Source of the DNA: a virus
IMG/VR virus record: IMGVR_UViG_3300042910_000059
Coordinates: 1-24,636 of that record
DNA length: 24,636 nt
Strand: one strand, 5' to 3'
This document shows positions 1 through 7,306 of this stretch, one piece after another (positions within the stretch are counted from its first letter, which is position 1; each line of letters starts with the position of its first letter). The notes below the pieces were generated by a model. That model ran no database searches, was not told where the DNA came from, and worked only from the letters and a program-made list of their open reading frames with translations. A program made the translations under genes and the position numbers.

Positions 1-225
1 GGTCGCGTTCTGCTGCATTCTATCCTCCAGGTATTTTGCGGCGCTGTTACTCCACGCTACGTCCTTTTCCACGCACCTAAGGGTCCAGACGCGTTTAACC
101 CCGTAGATGAAGCGTTTGACGGTTAGCTGCTGGTTTTCCCAGGCGTTCCACTCGGACGCTATGGGCAGGGCGGTTTCGGCGAACTCCACCACGTTCAGCG
201 ACAGGAAATCCACCTGGAAGGTCAT
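1..225 (-). CDS. tail protein, partial (runs off left edge)
   Basis: This open frame starts at an ATG at 225 and runs 75 codons to the edge of the window without a stop, so the protein is incomplete. A GAGGTGA ribosome site lies just upstream, and the preceding gene stops only four bases before the start, so the two are probably translated together. The visible part is soluble, mixed alpha/beta and rich in Trp; it has no motif I recognise. Its place two genes after the tape measure suggests a distal-tail or baseplate component. That is inference from gene order only. Confidence 0.7.
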   Translation of the reverse strand, partial: MTFQVDFLSLNVVEFAETALPIASEWNAWENQQLTVKRFIYGVKRVWTLRCVEKDVAWSNSAAKYLEDRMQQNAT

Positions 226-229
226 CTGG

Positions 230-1339
230 TCACCTCACGTCCACGGCTATCACGCTTATGCAGCCGCCGTATCCGCCGACAAACAAGCCCACGTTTTTGA
301 CTTCAACGCTTTCAAAAGTGTAGTTCCACGGGAGAATGCCTGTCCCGCTCGCCGTGCTATAGTAGTCTGTGGAGTCTCCGAAGCTGATGAAGCGGGGCCA
401 GCCGAGCTTAACGGTTTTGGTCGCGTCCGCCGTGAGGGGTTCCATGACAAGGTAAAGGGTTGAGCCCTGTGGGAAATCCAGGGTCAGCGGCTGATGGGAG
501 TCTATGAGTATCCATGGGCACATGACAATGTTTAGGACAACCCTCGCGGTTTGGGTTGTCGTAAACCTGTTTGTGGCTTTGACTTCAAGGGTATAAGTCC
601 GATTAGTGTCCATGGCGAAGAAAGTCCGCCCAAAGCATCCCTCGCTGTAGGAGGGGTTCGTGTAGATGGCGATGTAGTCGGTCTGGCGTTCCATCCACGG
701 AAGCCCAACTCCGTCGAGGTAAATCTTGAAGTTCATCACGTCCGAGGTTAATTCCGACTCGCCTGGGTTGACCAGGTAGCTTCCACGCTTGTCCACCATC
801 TCGCAGTAGGCTGTGACTATGCAGGCGTATTGCTTTATCATCCCCGCCGGCGTCCTCCTGCCGTAGAGGGGGCCCAGGTCGAGGGACAGGACGGTCGCGT
901 TCTGCCCGGACCCCACGCTCACAGAGTTGGCGGCCTCTTGGCCCGAAAGGTCTGGAAAGTCGAGGTTGAAGAATGAGAACTCGGATATGTTCACAACTTC
1001 GTTGTTGTTTGGACTGTTGTAGACGGCGGTTTGGAGCGCGAAGCTGTGGTTTCCGGAGCCGAGATACATCAGCAGCCCCCGCTCGGCGCCTGGGCTGAAC
1101 GGAAGCGTCTGATAGACGAGGACCGGGTTGGTGCCGTGCAGAAGCCTCAAGCTGCCCATGGCGTTGCTTCCGCTGCTGTATCCCCTGAACTTCGCGTAGA
1201 CAAGCGTGGGGGTGGCAATGTTCAGGGTTGTGGTTTTCCTGGTTGTCCAGTCGTGGAGGGTTGGGCTTGTGTATAGCGTAGTGTCCTTGTAAAGGGGTCC
1301 CTCGCTTTTGACGTGCCTAACCATTTCGCTCAGCAGCAT
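230..1339 (-). CDS. distal tail / virion structural protein
   Basis: A 369-residue protein directly after the tape measure gene. The stop of the tape measure and this start share one base (TAATG), which indicates translational coupling. The sequence is beta-rich, with many Ser, Thr, Asn, Tyr and Gly residues and alternating hydrophobic strands; there is no signal peptide or membrane segment. In siphovirus gene order the gene after the tape measure encodes the distal tail protein, so a tail-tip role is the best guess. No specific family motif is visible, and an adhesin-like or carbohydrate-binding role is equally possible. Confidence 0.6.
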   Translation of the reverse strand: MLLSEMVRHVKSEGPLYKDTTLYTSPTLHDWTTRKTTTLNIATPTLVYAKFRGYSSGSNAMGSLRLLHGTNPVLVYQTLPFSPGAERGLLMYLGSGNHSFALQTAVYNSPNNNEVVNISEFSFFNLDFPDLSGQEAANSVSVGSGQNATVLSLDLGPLYGRRTPAGMIKQYACIVTAYCEMVDKRGSYLVNPGESELTSDVMNFKIYLDGVGLPWMERQTDYIAIYTNPSYSEGCFGRTFFAMDTNRTYTLEVKATNRFTTTQTARVVLNIVMCPWILIDSHQPLTLDFPQGSTLYLVMEPLTADATKTVKLGWPRFISFGDSTDYYSTASGTGILPWNYTFESVEVKNVGLFVGGYGGCISVIAVDVR

Positions 1340-3423
1340 TAGAAGACGACACCTCCAAACACGCGGATCCGCTTGGTCGGCGCGGCCGCAGACGTGGCTT
1401 CAATGAGCGTGGTTTTCAAGGCTTCCTTCACCTTCTCCACGGCCAACTCAACCGTCCGCCTGTCCGCCGAACCCTCAACGTTGACAAGCGGGGCTGTTAT
1501 GTTGACTGTTACGGGCGCAGGGGCTGGCGGAGGCATAGGCGGGGCCCCAACCGGGGCGGCGGCCCCCGCACGGACCCCGCTTAAGGCTAAAGCCGCGGGC
1601 TTCCCGATTTCGGCGACAAAACTTTTAACGCTTTCAACACCCTTGCTCATGCTCTCCTTGACGGCGCCAACCCACTTGCCGAGGTCTTTTATGCTTGATT
1701 CGACGGCGTTGTGGATGGCGTGGGCGAAACATATGCTTGTTATGAAGTTCCAGACGGCCTGCCCAGCCTGGCTCAGGGCGCTCCCCGCCTGGCTCGCGAA
1801 GTTGCTGAAGGCGTTGCCTGCTGCTTTGGCTGCTCCGCCCACGGTGTCCTGGATGCCCTTCCATGCGTTTGCAACGGCGTTCCAAGCGTTTTGGGCCGCG
1901 CTGCAAATATTGTTCCATATCGAGCCGAGGGTGTCTTCAAGCCAGCGGAAGGCGTTTACAACGGCGTCGCAGAACCCTCTAATGGTGTCTATGAGGGGTG
2001 CGACAACGCTGTTCCATATGCCCACAATGCCTTTACATAGGTCTGTCCAAAGGCTTCCGCCTATAAGCCAGCCGAAAAGCCACTTGAAAGCGTTGTAAAC
2101 GGACTCACAGAACCATTTAACCGCATCCACAACGGGCTTCACAAGGGTGTCCCAAGCCCAGCCAATCCCCTTACACACGGCGTTCCAAACTTCGCCAAGC
2201 TTCTGGGCCACATTCATCCAGAACTGCAGGTTCGCTATGAGCACCATGCGGATGAAGTCCACAATGGGCCGGATGTATTTGTCCCAGAAGCCGCTTATAG
2301 CCGAGCAAATGCCGCCCCATACGTCGCCCAAAGCCTTGAAGACGTTCATCCACAGCCGAATGTTAGCGACCAAGACGGAAACTATGAAGTCTCCAATGGG
2401 CTTGATATAGGTGTTCCAGAAGCCGCTTATGGCCGAGCAGACGCTGTTCCACGCGTCGCCCAGAGCCTTAAAAGCTTCCATCCACAGTCGGATATTGAAG
2501 ACTAGGACGGAAACTATAAAGTCCGCAATGGGCTTGATATAAGTGTTCCAGAAACCGCTTATGGCGCTTGTAACCGCGCCCCAAACGTCTCCGAGGGCTT
2601 TGAAGGCTGCTGCCCACATGTTTATGTTGGCGACCAGGACGGCGACTATGAAGTCGGCCAGGGGCTTCAGGACGTTGTCCCAGAACCATGTTAAAGCCCC
2701 GCAGATGGCGTCTATGGCCGGCTTGAGGAAGTTATAGAGGGCTTGGCCGATCGCGTTGACCGCGTTCCTGAAGGGCTCGCATGTCTGGTAGGCCGTGATC
2801 AAGGCGCCGACGAGCAGCCCGATGGCCATTATGGCTGCCATGATTGGGTTGGCGGCCAGAAAGGCGGTTACCTTGTTAACCATGTCAATGGCTGCGTGGA
2901 AGCTCTGGAAGGCTTTGACGCCGCTGTCAATCATGGTTATTACCGTTGGGACAACGGAGAGGGCGAACTGCATCACCGTCTGGTTCACGTTGTTCTGCAT
3001 AATTTGGGCTCTTTCAGCTGCAAGCTGATACTTTTCCTGGGCGAGGGCGAGGTTTTTGGCTGCTTCTTGGGCTTTCTCGCTTTCAGGGCCGTATTTGGCT
3101 ACAGCTTCGTTGTATTTCCGCTGGGCTTCCTCCAAGGCTTTTTGGGCTACTTCAAGCTGATAGGAGGCTCTCGAAGCAGCATATTGCGCCTTCTCAATCC
3201 TGTCTAAGCCCATGTAGAGGCTGAAGCCTGCTGTCAGAACCCCGCTGAAGCCCGTGGCCAGGTTCCGCGCCGAGGCGACGGCGCTTTCCTGGGCTTTGGC
3301 TACCCGCTCGTTCGCCTCTTCGACGCGCCCCATGGCTTCCGCTGTCTGGTCGCCTAGTTCGCGGACGGCAGCCAAGGCTTCGTCAACCTTGGCTGTTATG
3401 CGCATTTCAAGCTCTTGGCTCAT
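1339..3423 (-). CDS. tail tape measure protein
   Basis: A 694-residue tape measure protein, which sets tail length and helps genome delivery. Residues 1-150 are highly charged and predicted coiled coil (Ala, Glu, Lys, Gln rich). Residues about 187-212 form a long hydrophobic segment. Residues 247 to about 440 hold five units of an exact 44-residue period, each with an FWxxxIKPxxDFIVxVL-type core followed by FKALGDVW; the Trp-Asp/Asn pairs start at 247, 291, 335, 379 and 423. A Gly/Ala-rich region and a Pro/Ala-rich linker (about 615-640) precede the C-terminus. By the usual 0.15 nm per residue the tail would be about 100 nm. It follows the tail chaperone gene directly, the normal siphovirus arrangement. 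The ATG at 3423 abuts the stop of the frameshift product at 3424. Confidence 0.93.
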   Translation of the reverse strand: MSQELEMRITAKVDEALAAVRELGDQTAEAMGRVEEANERVAKAQESAVASARNLATGFSGVLTAGFSLYMGLDRIEKAQYAASRASYQLEVAQKALEEAQRKYNEAVAKYGPESEKAQEAAKNLALAQEKYQLAAERAQIMQNNVNQTVMQFALSVVPTVITMIDSGVKAFQSFHAAIDMVNKVTAFLAANPIMAAIMAIGLLVGALITAYQTCEPFRNAVNAIGQALYNFLKPAIDAICGALTWFWDNVLKPLADFIVAVLVANINMWAAAFKALGDVWGAVTSAISGFWNTYIKPIADFIVSVLVFNIRLWMEAFKALGDAWNSVCSAISGFWNTYIKPIGDFIVSVLVANIRLWMNVFKALGDVWGGICSAISGFWDKYIRPIVDFIRMVLIANLQFWMNVAQKLGEVWNAVCKGIGWAWDTLVKPVVDAVKWFCESVYNAFKWLFGWLIGGSLWTDLCKGIVGIWNSVVAPLIDTIRGFCDAVVNAFRWLEDTLGSIWNNICSAAQNAWNAVANAWKGIQDTVGGAAKAAGNAFSNFASQAGSALSQAGQAVWNFITSICFAHAIHNAVESSIKDLGKWVGAVKESMSKGVESVKSFVAEIGKPAALALSGVRAGAAAPVGAPPMPPPAPAPVTVNITAPLVNVEGSADRRTVELAVEKVKEALKTTLIEATSAAAPTKRIRVFGGVVF
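2104..2685 (-). repeat. 132-bp tandem repeats in tape measure gene
   Basis: About five direct tandem units of 132 bp encode the 44-residue period of the tape measure protein. The middle three units are most alike; on the plus strand, versions of gtgttccagaagccgctta recur at 132-base spacing. Such in-frame repeats can expand or shrink by recombination and thereby change tail length. Confidence 0.85.
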
Positions 3424-3935
3424 TCACCTGCCCCTTCTCCTGTAGAACCAGTTAAGCCAGGAAACGAGAAACTGGAACTGGAAGGGTGTGAGGCTGCCTA
3501 TGTATTCAAGCGGGTAGCCGTATTCGTGGGCGATTAGGCCTATGTGCTGGGCGTTAACATTGGCTCTAACCCAGTCTTCGACGTCCTGCCAACTGTAAAA
3601 CCCATGTCCCTGCTTAAGGCTGTCATAAGTTTAGCTGCGACTTCCAACGGTAGGGCTTTGACGTCCTCGAGGGTTAAGTCCTTGTTCGCCTTATGCAGCA
3701 TCAGCCAAAGAGTCATAACGCCCCGCTCTTCAGGAGTCTTGCACTTGCCGAGCTCAATGCTGTCCGCCAGCGTTAAGACTCCGTATTCGACAACGCCCAA
3801 GCCTTCAACTTCAACCCTGCGAATCTCCCTGCTGCTTTGAATTAAAGCCTTGACGTCGAATTTGGCGGCCTTCGCAGCCTTCTCTTGCTCGTATTGCTCA
3901 AGCTTTTTGGCATATTCCTCCACTTTCCCGCTCAA
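3424..3935 (-). CDS. tail assembly chaperone, long form by -1 frameshift
   Basis: This is the gpG-T-type fusion predicted from a -1 ribosomal frameshift. The zero frame is read from TTG at 3935 to the slippery heptamer GGGTTTT (plus-strand 3597-3603, phased G GGT TTT). A slip of one base enters a frame that continues 57 codons to a TGA at 3424, directly before the tape measure ATG. The product would be 170 residues: 113 from the first frame and 57 from the second (beginning YSWQDVEDWV, ending FYRRRGR). The second frame has no start of its own and fills what would otherwise be a 116-base gap. In dsDNA tailed phages the same arrangement makes the two tail chaperones gpG and gpGT that coat the tape measure. 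Frameshifting here is predicted, not shown. Confidence 0.8.
3540..3935 (-). CDS. tail assembly chaperone, short form (gpG-like)
   Basis: A 131-residue soluble protein, Lys/Glu-rich at the N-terminus and helical in the middle. It lies between the tail tube genes and the tape measure, the place of the tail assembly chaperone. It starts with TTG at 3935; the choice is supported by an almost perfect Shine-Dalgarno sequence GGGAGGTGAT seven bases upstream. The last 18 codons overlap the -1 frame that encodes the long form. No family motif is visible; the call rests on position, size and the slippery heptamer. Confidence 0.8.
   Translation of the reverse strand: MSGKVEEYAKKLEQYEQEKAAKAAKFDVKALIQSSREIRRVEVEGLGVVEYGVLTLADSIELGKCKTPEERGVMTLWLMLHKANKDLTLEDVKALPLEVAAKLMTALSRDMGFTVGRTSKTGLEPMLTPST
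3597..3603 (-). promoter_or_regulatory. -1 frameshift slippery heptamer GGGTTTT
   Basis: The heptamer fits the X XXY YYZ rule in the correct phase (zero-frame codons GGT TTT become GGG TTT). It lies 54 bases before the end of the zero frame and opens the frame that runs exactly to the tape measure gene. I did not identify a clear downstream stem-loop or pseudoknot by eye. Confidence 0.75.
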
Positions 3936-3941
3936 AGCGAA

Positions 3942-4019
3942 TCACCTCCCTTCTCCAGTGACTTTTCTTTCGGCAAGTTTCCGCCTAATTCGTTCAAGCT
4001 TGCTTTTCCCCGGCCTCAT
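3942..4019 (-). CDS. 25-residue basic peptide
   Basis: A tiny frame of 25 codons starting at ATG 4019, overlapping the previous stop as ATGA. It ends in a TGA that is itself part of the ribosome site of the tail chaperone gene. The product is strongly basic (MRPGKSKLERIRRKLAERK and a short tail). The coupled start and stop make translation likely, but it may serve mainly to carry ribosomes through the gap. Function unknown. Confidence 0.45.
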   Translation of the reverse strand: MRPGKSKLERIRRKLAERKVTGEGR

Positions 4020-4255
4020 TTAGAGTCTCCCCTAAACGTGGTTTTAATGCCAAAAACAGGCGGGTTACCGGGTTCAGAACCCGGTGAGACTTTGACAAGC
4101 TTCAGCCTTTTCGCAGAAACAGTTTGATAGACTATTTTTAGACCTTTGCAGTCGCGGATAACCATTTGCTGAAGCTTTTCGATCTCCCTTAACGGTCCAA
4201 CGGCTATTAAACCAAAGTTTAGTATCACGTCTTTGTTGCGTTCCAAATTTTCCAT
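4016..4255 (-). CDS. hypothetical tail-module protein
   Basis: A protein of 79 residues between the tail tube genes and the tail chaperone. I chose the ATG at 4255 because GGAGG lies eight bases upstream; the TTG at 4270 would overlap that ribosome site. The protein is mixed alpha/beta with a hydrophobic core (VILNFGLIAVGP), no Cys and no membrane segment. A 19-bp palindrome lies within its 3' part. I do not recognise the family; the position suggests a small tail assembly factor. Confidence 0.6.
   Translation of the reverse strand: MENLERNKDVILNFGLIAVGPLREIEKLQQMVIRDCKGLKIVYQTVSAKRLKLVKVSPGSEPGNPPVFGIKTTFRGDSK
4067..4085. repeat. 19-bp palindrome inside a tail gene
   Basis: The sequence ACCGGGTTC-A-GAACCCGGT is a perfect inverted repeat with nine-base arms around a single central base. 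It lies within the coding region of the 79-residue protein. It could be a protein-binding site or a very tight RNA hairpin; it may also be chance. Confidence 0.6.
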
Positions 4256-4302
4256 AAATTTTCCCTCCAATCAAGGTTTTAAACAGACTAAAAATTGGGA
4301 TT

Positions 4303-5019
4303 CTATGGTTGTGTCTCAAACAGTATGTTGTCGCCTTCGCCTTCCAGGCTTTCGGCTATCACGCCGTCCTGCTCTATGCTTTGCTCCCAGCTGTTTAACG
4401 TGACGTTTCTGAGCGTTATTAGCGGTTTGCCGGATCCCCATCCGTCCGGAGCTATCATGATGTCGAACTTTTCGCCGGCGAGGATTTTGTTGGCGAATTT
4501 GCTGCTCACATACAGCAGGTCAATGCTGACCTTGAAGGTTTTGTTTCCGCTTGAAAGGACGGCGGGCTTATCGCTTCCAAACACGTATTCCTTGACCAAG
4601 TCCACGTCAACGCTTGCGCTGACTGTCTTGGCGTAGCCTATGAGAAGCCTCTCCGTCATGCCCGAGAAAGTCGCGGTTCCGGATGTTGAACCGCTTGTCG
4701 CCCTCACGCCGAACCGGAAGCTGTAAGCGTTGTCCGGCGCCGTGTATTCGTCGGTCCTCGTCTCAACGGTGTTAGGCGTCAAGTTCACAGTGTTTCTGCT
4801 CAGCTCGGAGCCGGCGCTGTTCAGCCAGCTGAAAACTGCCTGCAGGGCGGTTATGTTAGCGTTGCTTATGTATGTGTATGTGACTCGGGCTGTTTCTCCG
4901 GGGTCAACGCGCTCAGCCGGCGTGAACGCTTCGCTTGTGCTGTTTGGGGGCGGCGAAACGCTGATCGTTAAAGGGTAAAGTGTCCGGTAAAGCAGCGCGT
5001 TTCTGCCTAGAATCGGCAT
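4303..5019 (-). CDS. long tail tube protein paralogue with Ig-like insertion
   Basis: A 238-residue paralogue of the next upstream gene. Both begin MPILGR and share a C-terminal tube domain, with matching stretches such as SVDVDLVKEY / SIDVDLIKEY, SGNKTFKVSI / SGNKSFKVSI and SIEQDGV. In the long form about 110 residues (roughly 14-124) are inserted after the N-terminal arm. The insert is Thr/Ser/Asn-rich and beta-stranded with no Cys, as expected of an Ig-like or FN3-like domain of the kind that decorates tail tubes. The ATG at 5019 follows an AGGAG site. It may be a minor tube component carrying surface domains, or a divergent second tail tube protein. Confidence 0.8.
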   Translation of the reverse strand: MPILGRNALLYRTLYPLTISVSPPPNSTSEAFTPAERVDPGETARVTYTYISNANITALQAVFSWLNSAGSELSRNTVNLTPNTVETRTDEYTAPDNAYSFRFGVRATSGSTSGTATFSGMTERLLIGYAKTVSASVDVDLVKEYVFGSDKPAVLSSGNKTFKVSIDLLYVSSKFANKILAGEKFDIMIAPDGWGSGKPLITLRNVTLNSWEQSIEQDGVIAESLEGEGDNILFETQP

Positions 5020-5049
5020 TGGAGATCACGCTCCTAAAGGTTAGGGCTG

Positions 5050-5442
5050 TCACTGTGTGCCCCAAGTGATGTTGGTTCCTTCGCCCTCAATGCTTTCCAT
5101 TACCACGCCGTCTTGCTCGATGCTCAGCTCCCAGCTTGTGAAGACAACGTTGCTCAGAGTTATCTTCGGCTTACCTGTGCCTGTTCCTTCAGGGCGAATT
5201 TCGATTGTCACGGCTGTCCCGTTGAGAACGTCGTTGGCGTATGTGCCGTCCACGTAAGCCTTTTCAATGCTAACCTTGAAGCTCTTGTTTCCGCTGGCGA
5301 GAAACGCCGGCTTGTCCGGGCTTGACCCGCTGATGTAATATTCCTTGATCAGGTCCACGTCTATGCTGACGCTGACGCTTGTGCAGTATCCAATTTCAGT
5401 CGTCCCCTTATAGATCGAGGCGCTTCTACCCAGTATCGGCAT
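5050..5442 (-). CDS. major tail tube protein
   Basis: A 130-residue beta-rich protein, the probable major tail tube subunit. It lies just after the gp10-like tail completion gene and before its longer paralogue, the normal place in siphoviruses. It has an N-terminal arm (MPILGRSASIY) followed by alternating strands and a conserved C-terminal region with SIEQDGV and SIEGEG. GAGGTGA lies a few bases before the ATG at 5442. A 43-base gap without gene separates it from the upstream stop. The identification rests on size, beta content, position and duplication, not on a diagnostic motif. Confidence 0.78.
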   Translation of the reverse strand: MPILGRSASIYKGTTEIGYCTSVSVSIDVDLIKEYYISGSSPDKPAFLASGNKSFKVSIEKAYVDGTYANDVLNGTAVTIEIRPEGTGTGKPKITLSNVVFTSWELSIEQDGVVMESIEGEGTNITWGTQ

Positions 5443-5485
5443 TCACACTCACCTCGCTTGCGGGCCACCCGCTTGTGATGGCCCT

Positions 5486-5851
5486 TTACAAGCTTTCCCA
5501 AGCCTTGCTGATGGCTTCCTGCATGGCGAAAGTTAGGAGAGGCATGCACTCGTTTATCGCCCGGGTTAGGAAATACCTGGGCGCAATATAGCGGGTTCCA
5601 AACTCCTGGAATATGGCGTAATAAACGTATGCGCCGACGCGGAGAACCAGGTCGCGGGTTATCGTGTGATATATGCTTGCCCGAAGGGCTCCGGTCCTAA
5701 CAGGCGCGTAAGCCCTTGCCCGGACAACAATCTGCTGGCCTATTTCACCCAAAACCTCGGCAAACCTGTCCCTTAAACCCTCGCTCATCTGCTTGAGGGC
5801 TTCGGCGAAAGCCTCAACCTCTGAAGGGTCAATTTGGATTTTAACAGTCAC
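5486..5851 (-). CDS. HK97 gp10-like tail completion protein
   Basis: A protein of 121 residues of the HK97 gp10-like head-tail joining/tail completion family. Recognisable features are the APVRTGALRASI motif at about residues 49-60, followed by a strand pair and FGTRYIAPRYFLTRAI at about 86-101; these are typical of this family. The start is GTG at 5851, overlapping the previous TGA (GTGA), so translation is coupled. In related virions these proteins act at the interface between the portal-connector and the tail. Confidence 0.9.
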   Translation of the reverse strand: MTVKIQIDPSEVEAFAEALKQMSEGLRDRFAEVLGEIGQQIVVRARAYAPVRTGALRASIYHTITRDLVLRVGAYVYYAIFQEFGTRYIAPRYFLTRAINECMPLLTFAMQEAISKAWESL

Positions 5852-6270
5852 GCCAAGCTCACCATTTTAACCTGAAGGCTTAGCCGAACCAAATCCGGGC
5901 TCTCGTTCTTGTTGAACTCTCGGGTGATGTCCGCGAAGCCGAAACCGCTTGGCGTGGACGCTTTCAAAATGCGGTAAACCTCGCCGCGCATGTTTTCCCT
6001 CACAGCGACCGCGCTGCCCACGGACGTTGAAACCTTTACGAGGATGTCAACCATAACGTTCTGTTCAGCCAATAAAACGCCTTTAGCCAACACTCGAACG
6101 TTTGCAGCAGTCATAGGCGCGTAACAGGCTACAACATAGTTTTTGCCCATCTTCGTGAAGTCTATGGCTTCAACCTTGCTTTTAGCCCAATAAATGTCCG
6201 CCTTAGAGGGGCTGGAAAGGCTCCAGTTGTCCTGTAAATGCTGGCATAAAACTTCAGCTGCGTCCGCCAT
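5848..6270 (-). CDS. minor tail / tail terminator-like protein
   Basis: A 140-residue mixed alpha/beta protein between the head-tail connector and the gp10-like protein. It starts at ATG 6270, sharing one base with the stop of the preceding 38-codon gene. It has a hydrophobic strand (VMVDILVKVST) and a helical stretch with REFNKNESPDLVRLSLQVK near the end. The length and position fit head closure or tail terminator proteins, but I cannot choose between these from sequence alone. Confidence 0.65.
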   Translation of the reverse strand: MADAAEVLCQHLQDNWSLSSPSKADIYWAKSKVEAIDFTKMGKNYVVACYAPMTAANVRVLAKGVLLAEQNVMVDILVKVSTSVGSAVAVRENMRGEVYRILKASTPSGFGFADITREFNKNESPDLVRLSLQVKMVSLA

Positions 6271-6386
6271 CAGCTACTACACGGCTCCACTTCATAATAT
6301 TCGGCGAGCTTCTCAATGTCCACGCCCGGATCCAAAATTGTTATTCGCCCGTTAAGCTTCAATTTCACATAGTTTTTGAACGTCAT
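6270..6386 (-). CDS. 38-residue connector-module microprotein
   Basis: A short frame whose ATG at 6386 overlaps the upstream stop as ATGA and whose TGA shares one base with the next ATG (TGATG). Junctions of this kind at both ends are strong evidence that it is translated. The product begins MTFKNYVKLKLNGRITIL and has a short acidic helix before a CSS end. Its beta-hairpin-plus-helix look resembles small phage morphogenesis proteins, but I do not recognise the family. Confidence 0.7.
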   Translation of the reverse strand: MTFKNYVKLKLNGRITILDPGVDIEKLAEYYEVEPCSS

Positions 6387-6847
6387 GGACTAATCAGCCC
6401 GCCCCTATATTTCGGAACCTCTTCAGCAGCCGTGGCCTCCGCAGCCTTAACTGGCGTTGTCAAGTTAACTAGCTGGCGGACGAAATCCTCCTGGAAGCCT
6501 TTGATTGTGCGTTCAATGGCTTCTGCGTAGGGGCCGGCTCTTGACACACGCAAATCGCCCAGGAAGTAGTCGAAGGCGCCTATCATGGCTCCGCCGCTTG
6601 AGACGACGAGGATGCGCATGCAAGCCAAATCTAAAGCCGCCATCTTCGCAACCGGGTATTTCGGGTCGTCCGCGGTTAGGTCTCTACCCAGCAACGCGTT
6701 TATGTAAGTGTTTGCGAAGTCCACGTGGGCTTGAACGCTTGCCTCGGCGATTGTTAAGCCGTAAACCGTGTAAACCTTGTTTACGCTGTCGTATGTCATG
6801 TTTAAGGCTGCTTGAACATCAGACGCGGATACATATTGCACGGTCAT
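6383..6847 (-). CDS. head-tail connector (gp6-like adaptor)
   Basis: A 154-residue mostly helical protein. It has a central pattern (DFANTYINALLGRDL, then a long Ala/Leu-rich helix and a Gly-rich loop) that resembles phage connector or adaptor proteins that dock onto the portal. It lies between the capsid region and the gp10-like gene, which is the normal place. The C-terminus is Ala/Glu-rich and probably flexible. ATG at 6847 follows the preceding stop by one base. Confidence in the structural class is moderate. Confidence 0.72.
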   Translation of the reverse strand: MTVQYVSASDVQAALNMTYDSVNKVYTVYGLTIAEASVQAHVDFANTYINALLGRDLTADDPKYPVAKMAALDLACMRILVVSSGGAMIGAFDYFLGDLRVSRAGPYAEAIERTIKGFQEDFVRQLVNLTTPVKAAEATAAEEVPKYRGGLISP

Positions 6848-6848
6848 G

Positions 6849-7094
6849 TTAATCCCAGAACCACAGGCTCAGGAATTGGATTATAAACGCGAGGACTATC
6901 ACGCCATACATTATGTCGCGGGCAAGCCAAATGTCAACGCTTGGAAGCATGTAGAAGGGCCAATCAAACGTCTTAAGCCCTAATGAAAGGCGGAATTCCA
7001 CGATTTCAAGCTGCCAAAGCCCCGCGACAAGCATGAAAACGCTTAGGGCTATACAGCAAACGTTTTTCAAATGTTTAAGGCGTCTTAAACGCAT
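6849..7094 (-). CDS. small membrane protein (third of three)
   Basis: A protein of 81 residues with two hydrophobic segments (about residues 13-28 and 57-76) and a basic N-terminus (MRLRRLKHLK). I chose ATG 7094, which overlaps the preceding gene by ten bases, over the ATG at 7133, which has no ribosome site. It is the last of three consecutive small membrane proteins between capsid and connector genes. Such genes could encode holin-like lysis proteins, or virion membrane factors; nothing in the sequence decides. Confidence 0.6.
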   Translation of the reverse strand: MRLRRLKHLKNVCCIALSVFMLVAGLWQLEIVEFRLSLGLKTFDWPFYMLPSVDIWLARDIMYGVIVLAFIIQFLSLWFWD

Positions 7095-7306
7095 AAGCCC
7101 AGCACCAAGCCGATTATGAAGCCGAAACTCCATTCGCGAAGCTCGTGGAACATTTCATCGCGGATTTTCGACTCTTCAACAAACTCGTAAAGGAAAAACT
7201 GGGCGTAGAGAAAAAGGGAGATTGCTAAGCCAAGCCACCCTTTAGGGGCTAGGAAGCCCGCCGTCAAGCCGTGTAAAACGTGGCAGAGGATGGAAAGTTT
7301 ACTCAT
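7085..7306 (-). CDS. small membrane protein (second of three)
   Basis: A protein of 73 residues with hydrophobic stretches at about residues 5-40 and a Gly-rich one at the C-terminus (FIIGLVLGLCV), separated by a charged loop with VEESKIRDEMFHEL. The ATG at 7306 overlaps the end of the preceding gene by eight bases, consistent with coupling; TTG at 7315 is less likely. Function unknown; see the neighbouring membrane proteins. Confidence 0.6.
   Translation of the reverse strand: MSKLSILCHVLHGLTAGFLAPKGWLGLAISLFLYAQFFLYEFVEESKIRDEMFHELREWSFGFIIGLVLGLCV

Noticed and set aside
1373-2098. Long plus-strand frame of 241 codons opposite the tape measure gene
   Set aside because: It is a shadow of the repetitive, codon-biased tape measure gene; composition is low-complexity and no ribosome site or neighbour supports it.
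1634-2689. Minus-strand frames of 60-94 codons inside the tape measure gene
   Set aside because: They repeat with the 132-bp unit in another frame and are Arg/His-rich, as shadow frames are.
4060-4090. tRNA T-arm-like ggttcagaacc
   Set aside because: It is the centre of a 19-bp palindrome within a coding frame; no acceptor, D or anticodon arms fit around it.
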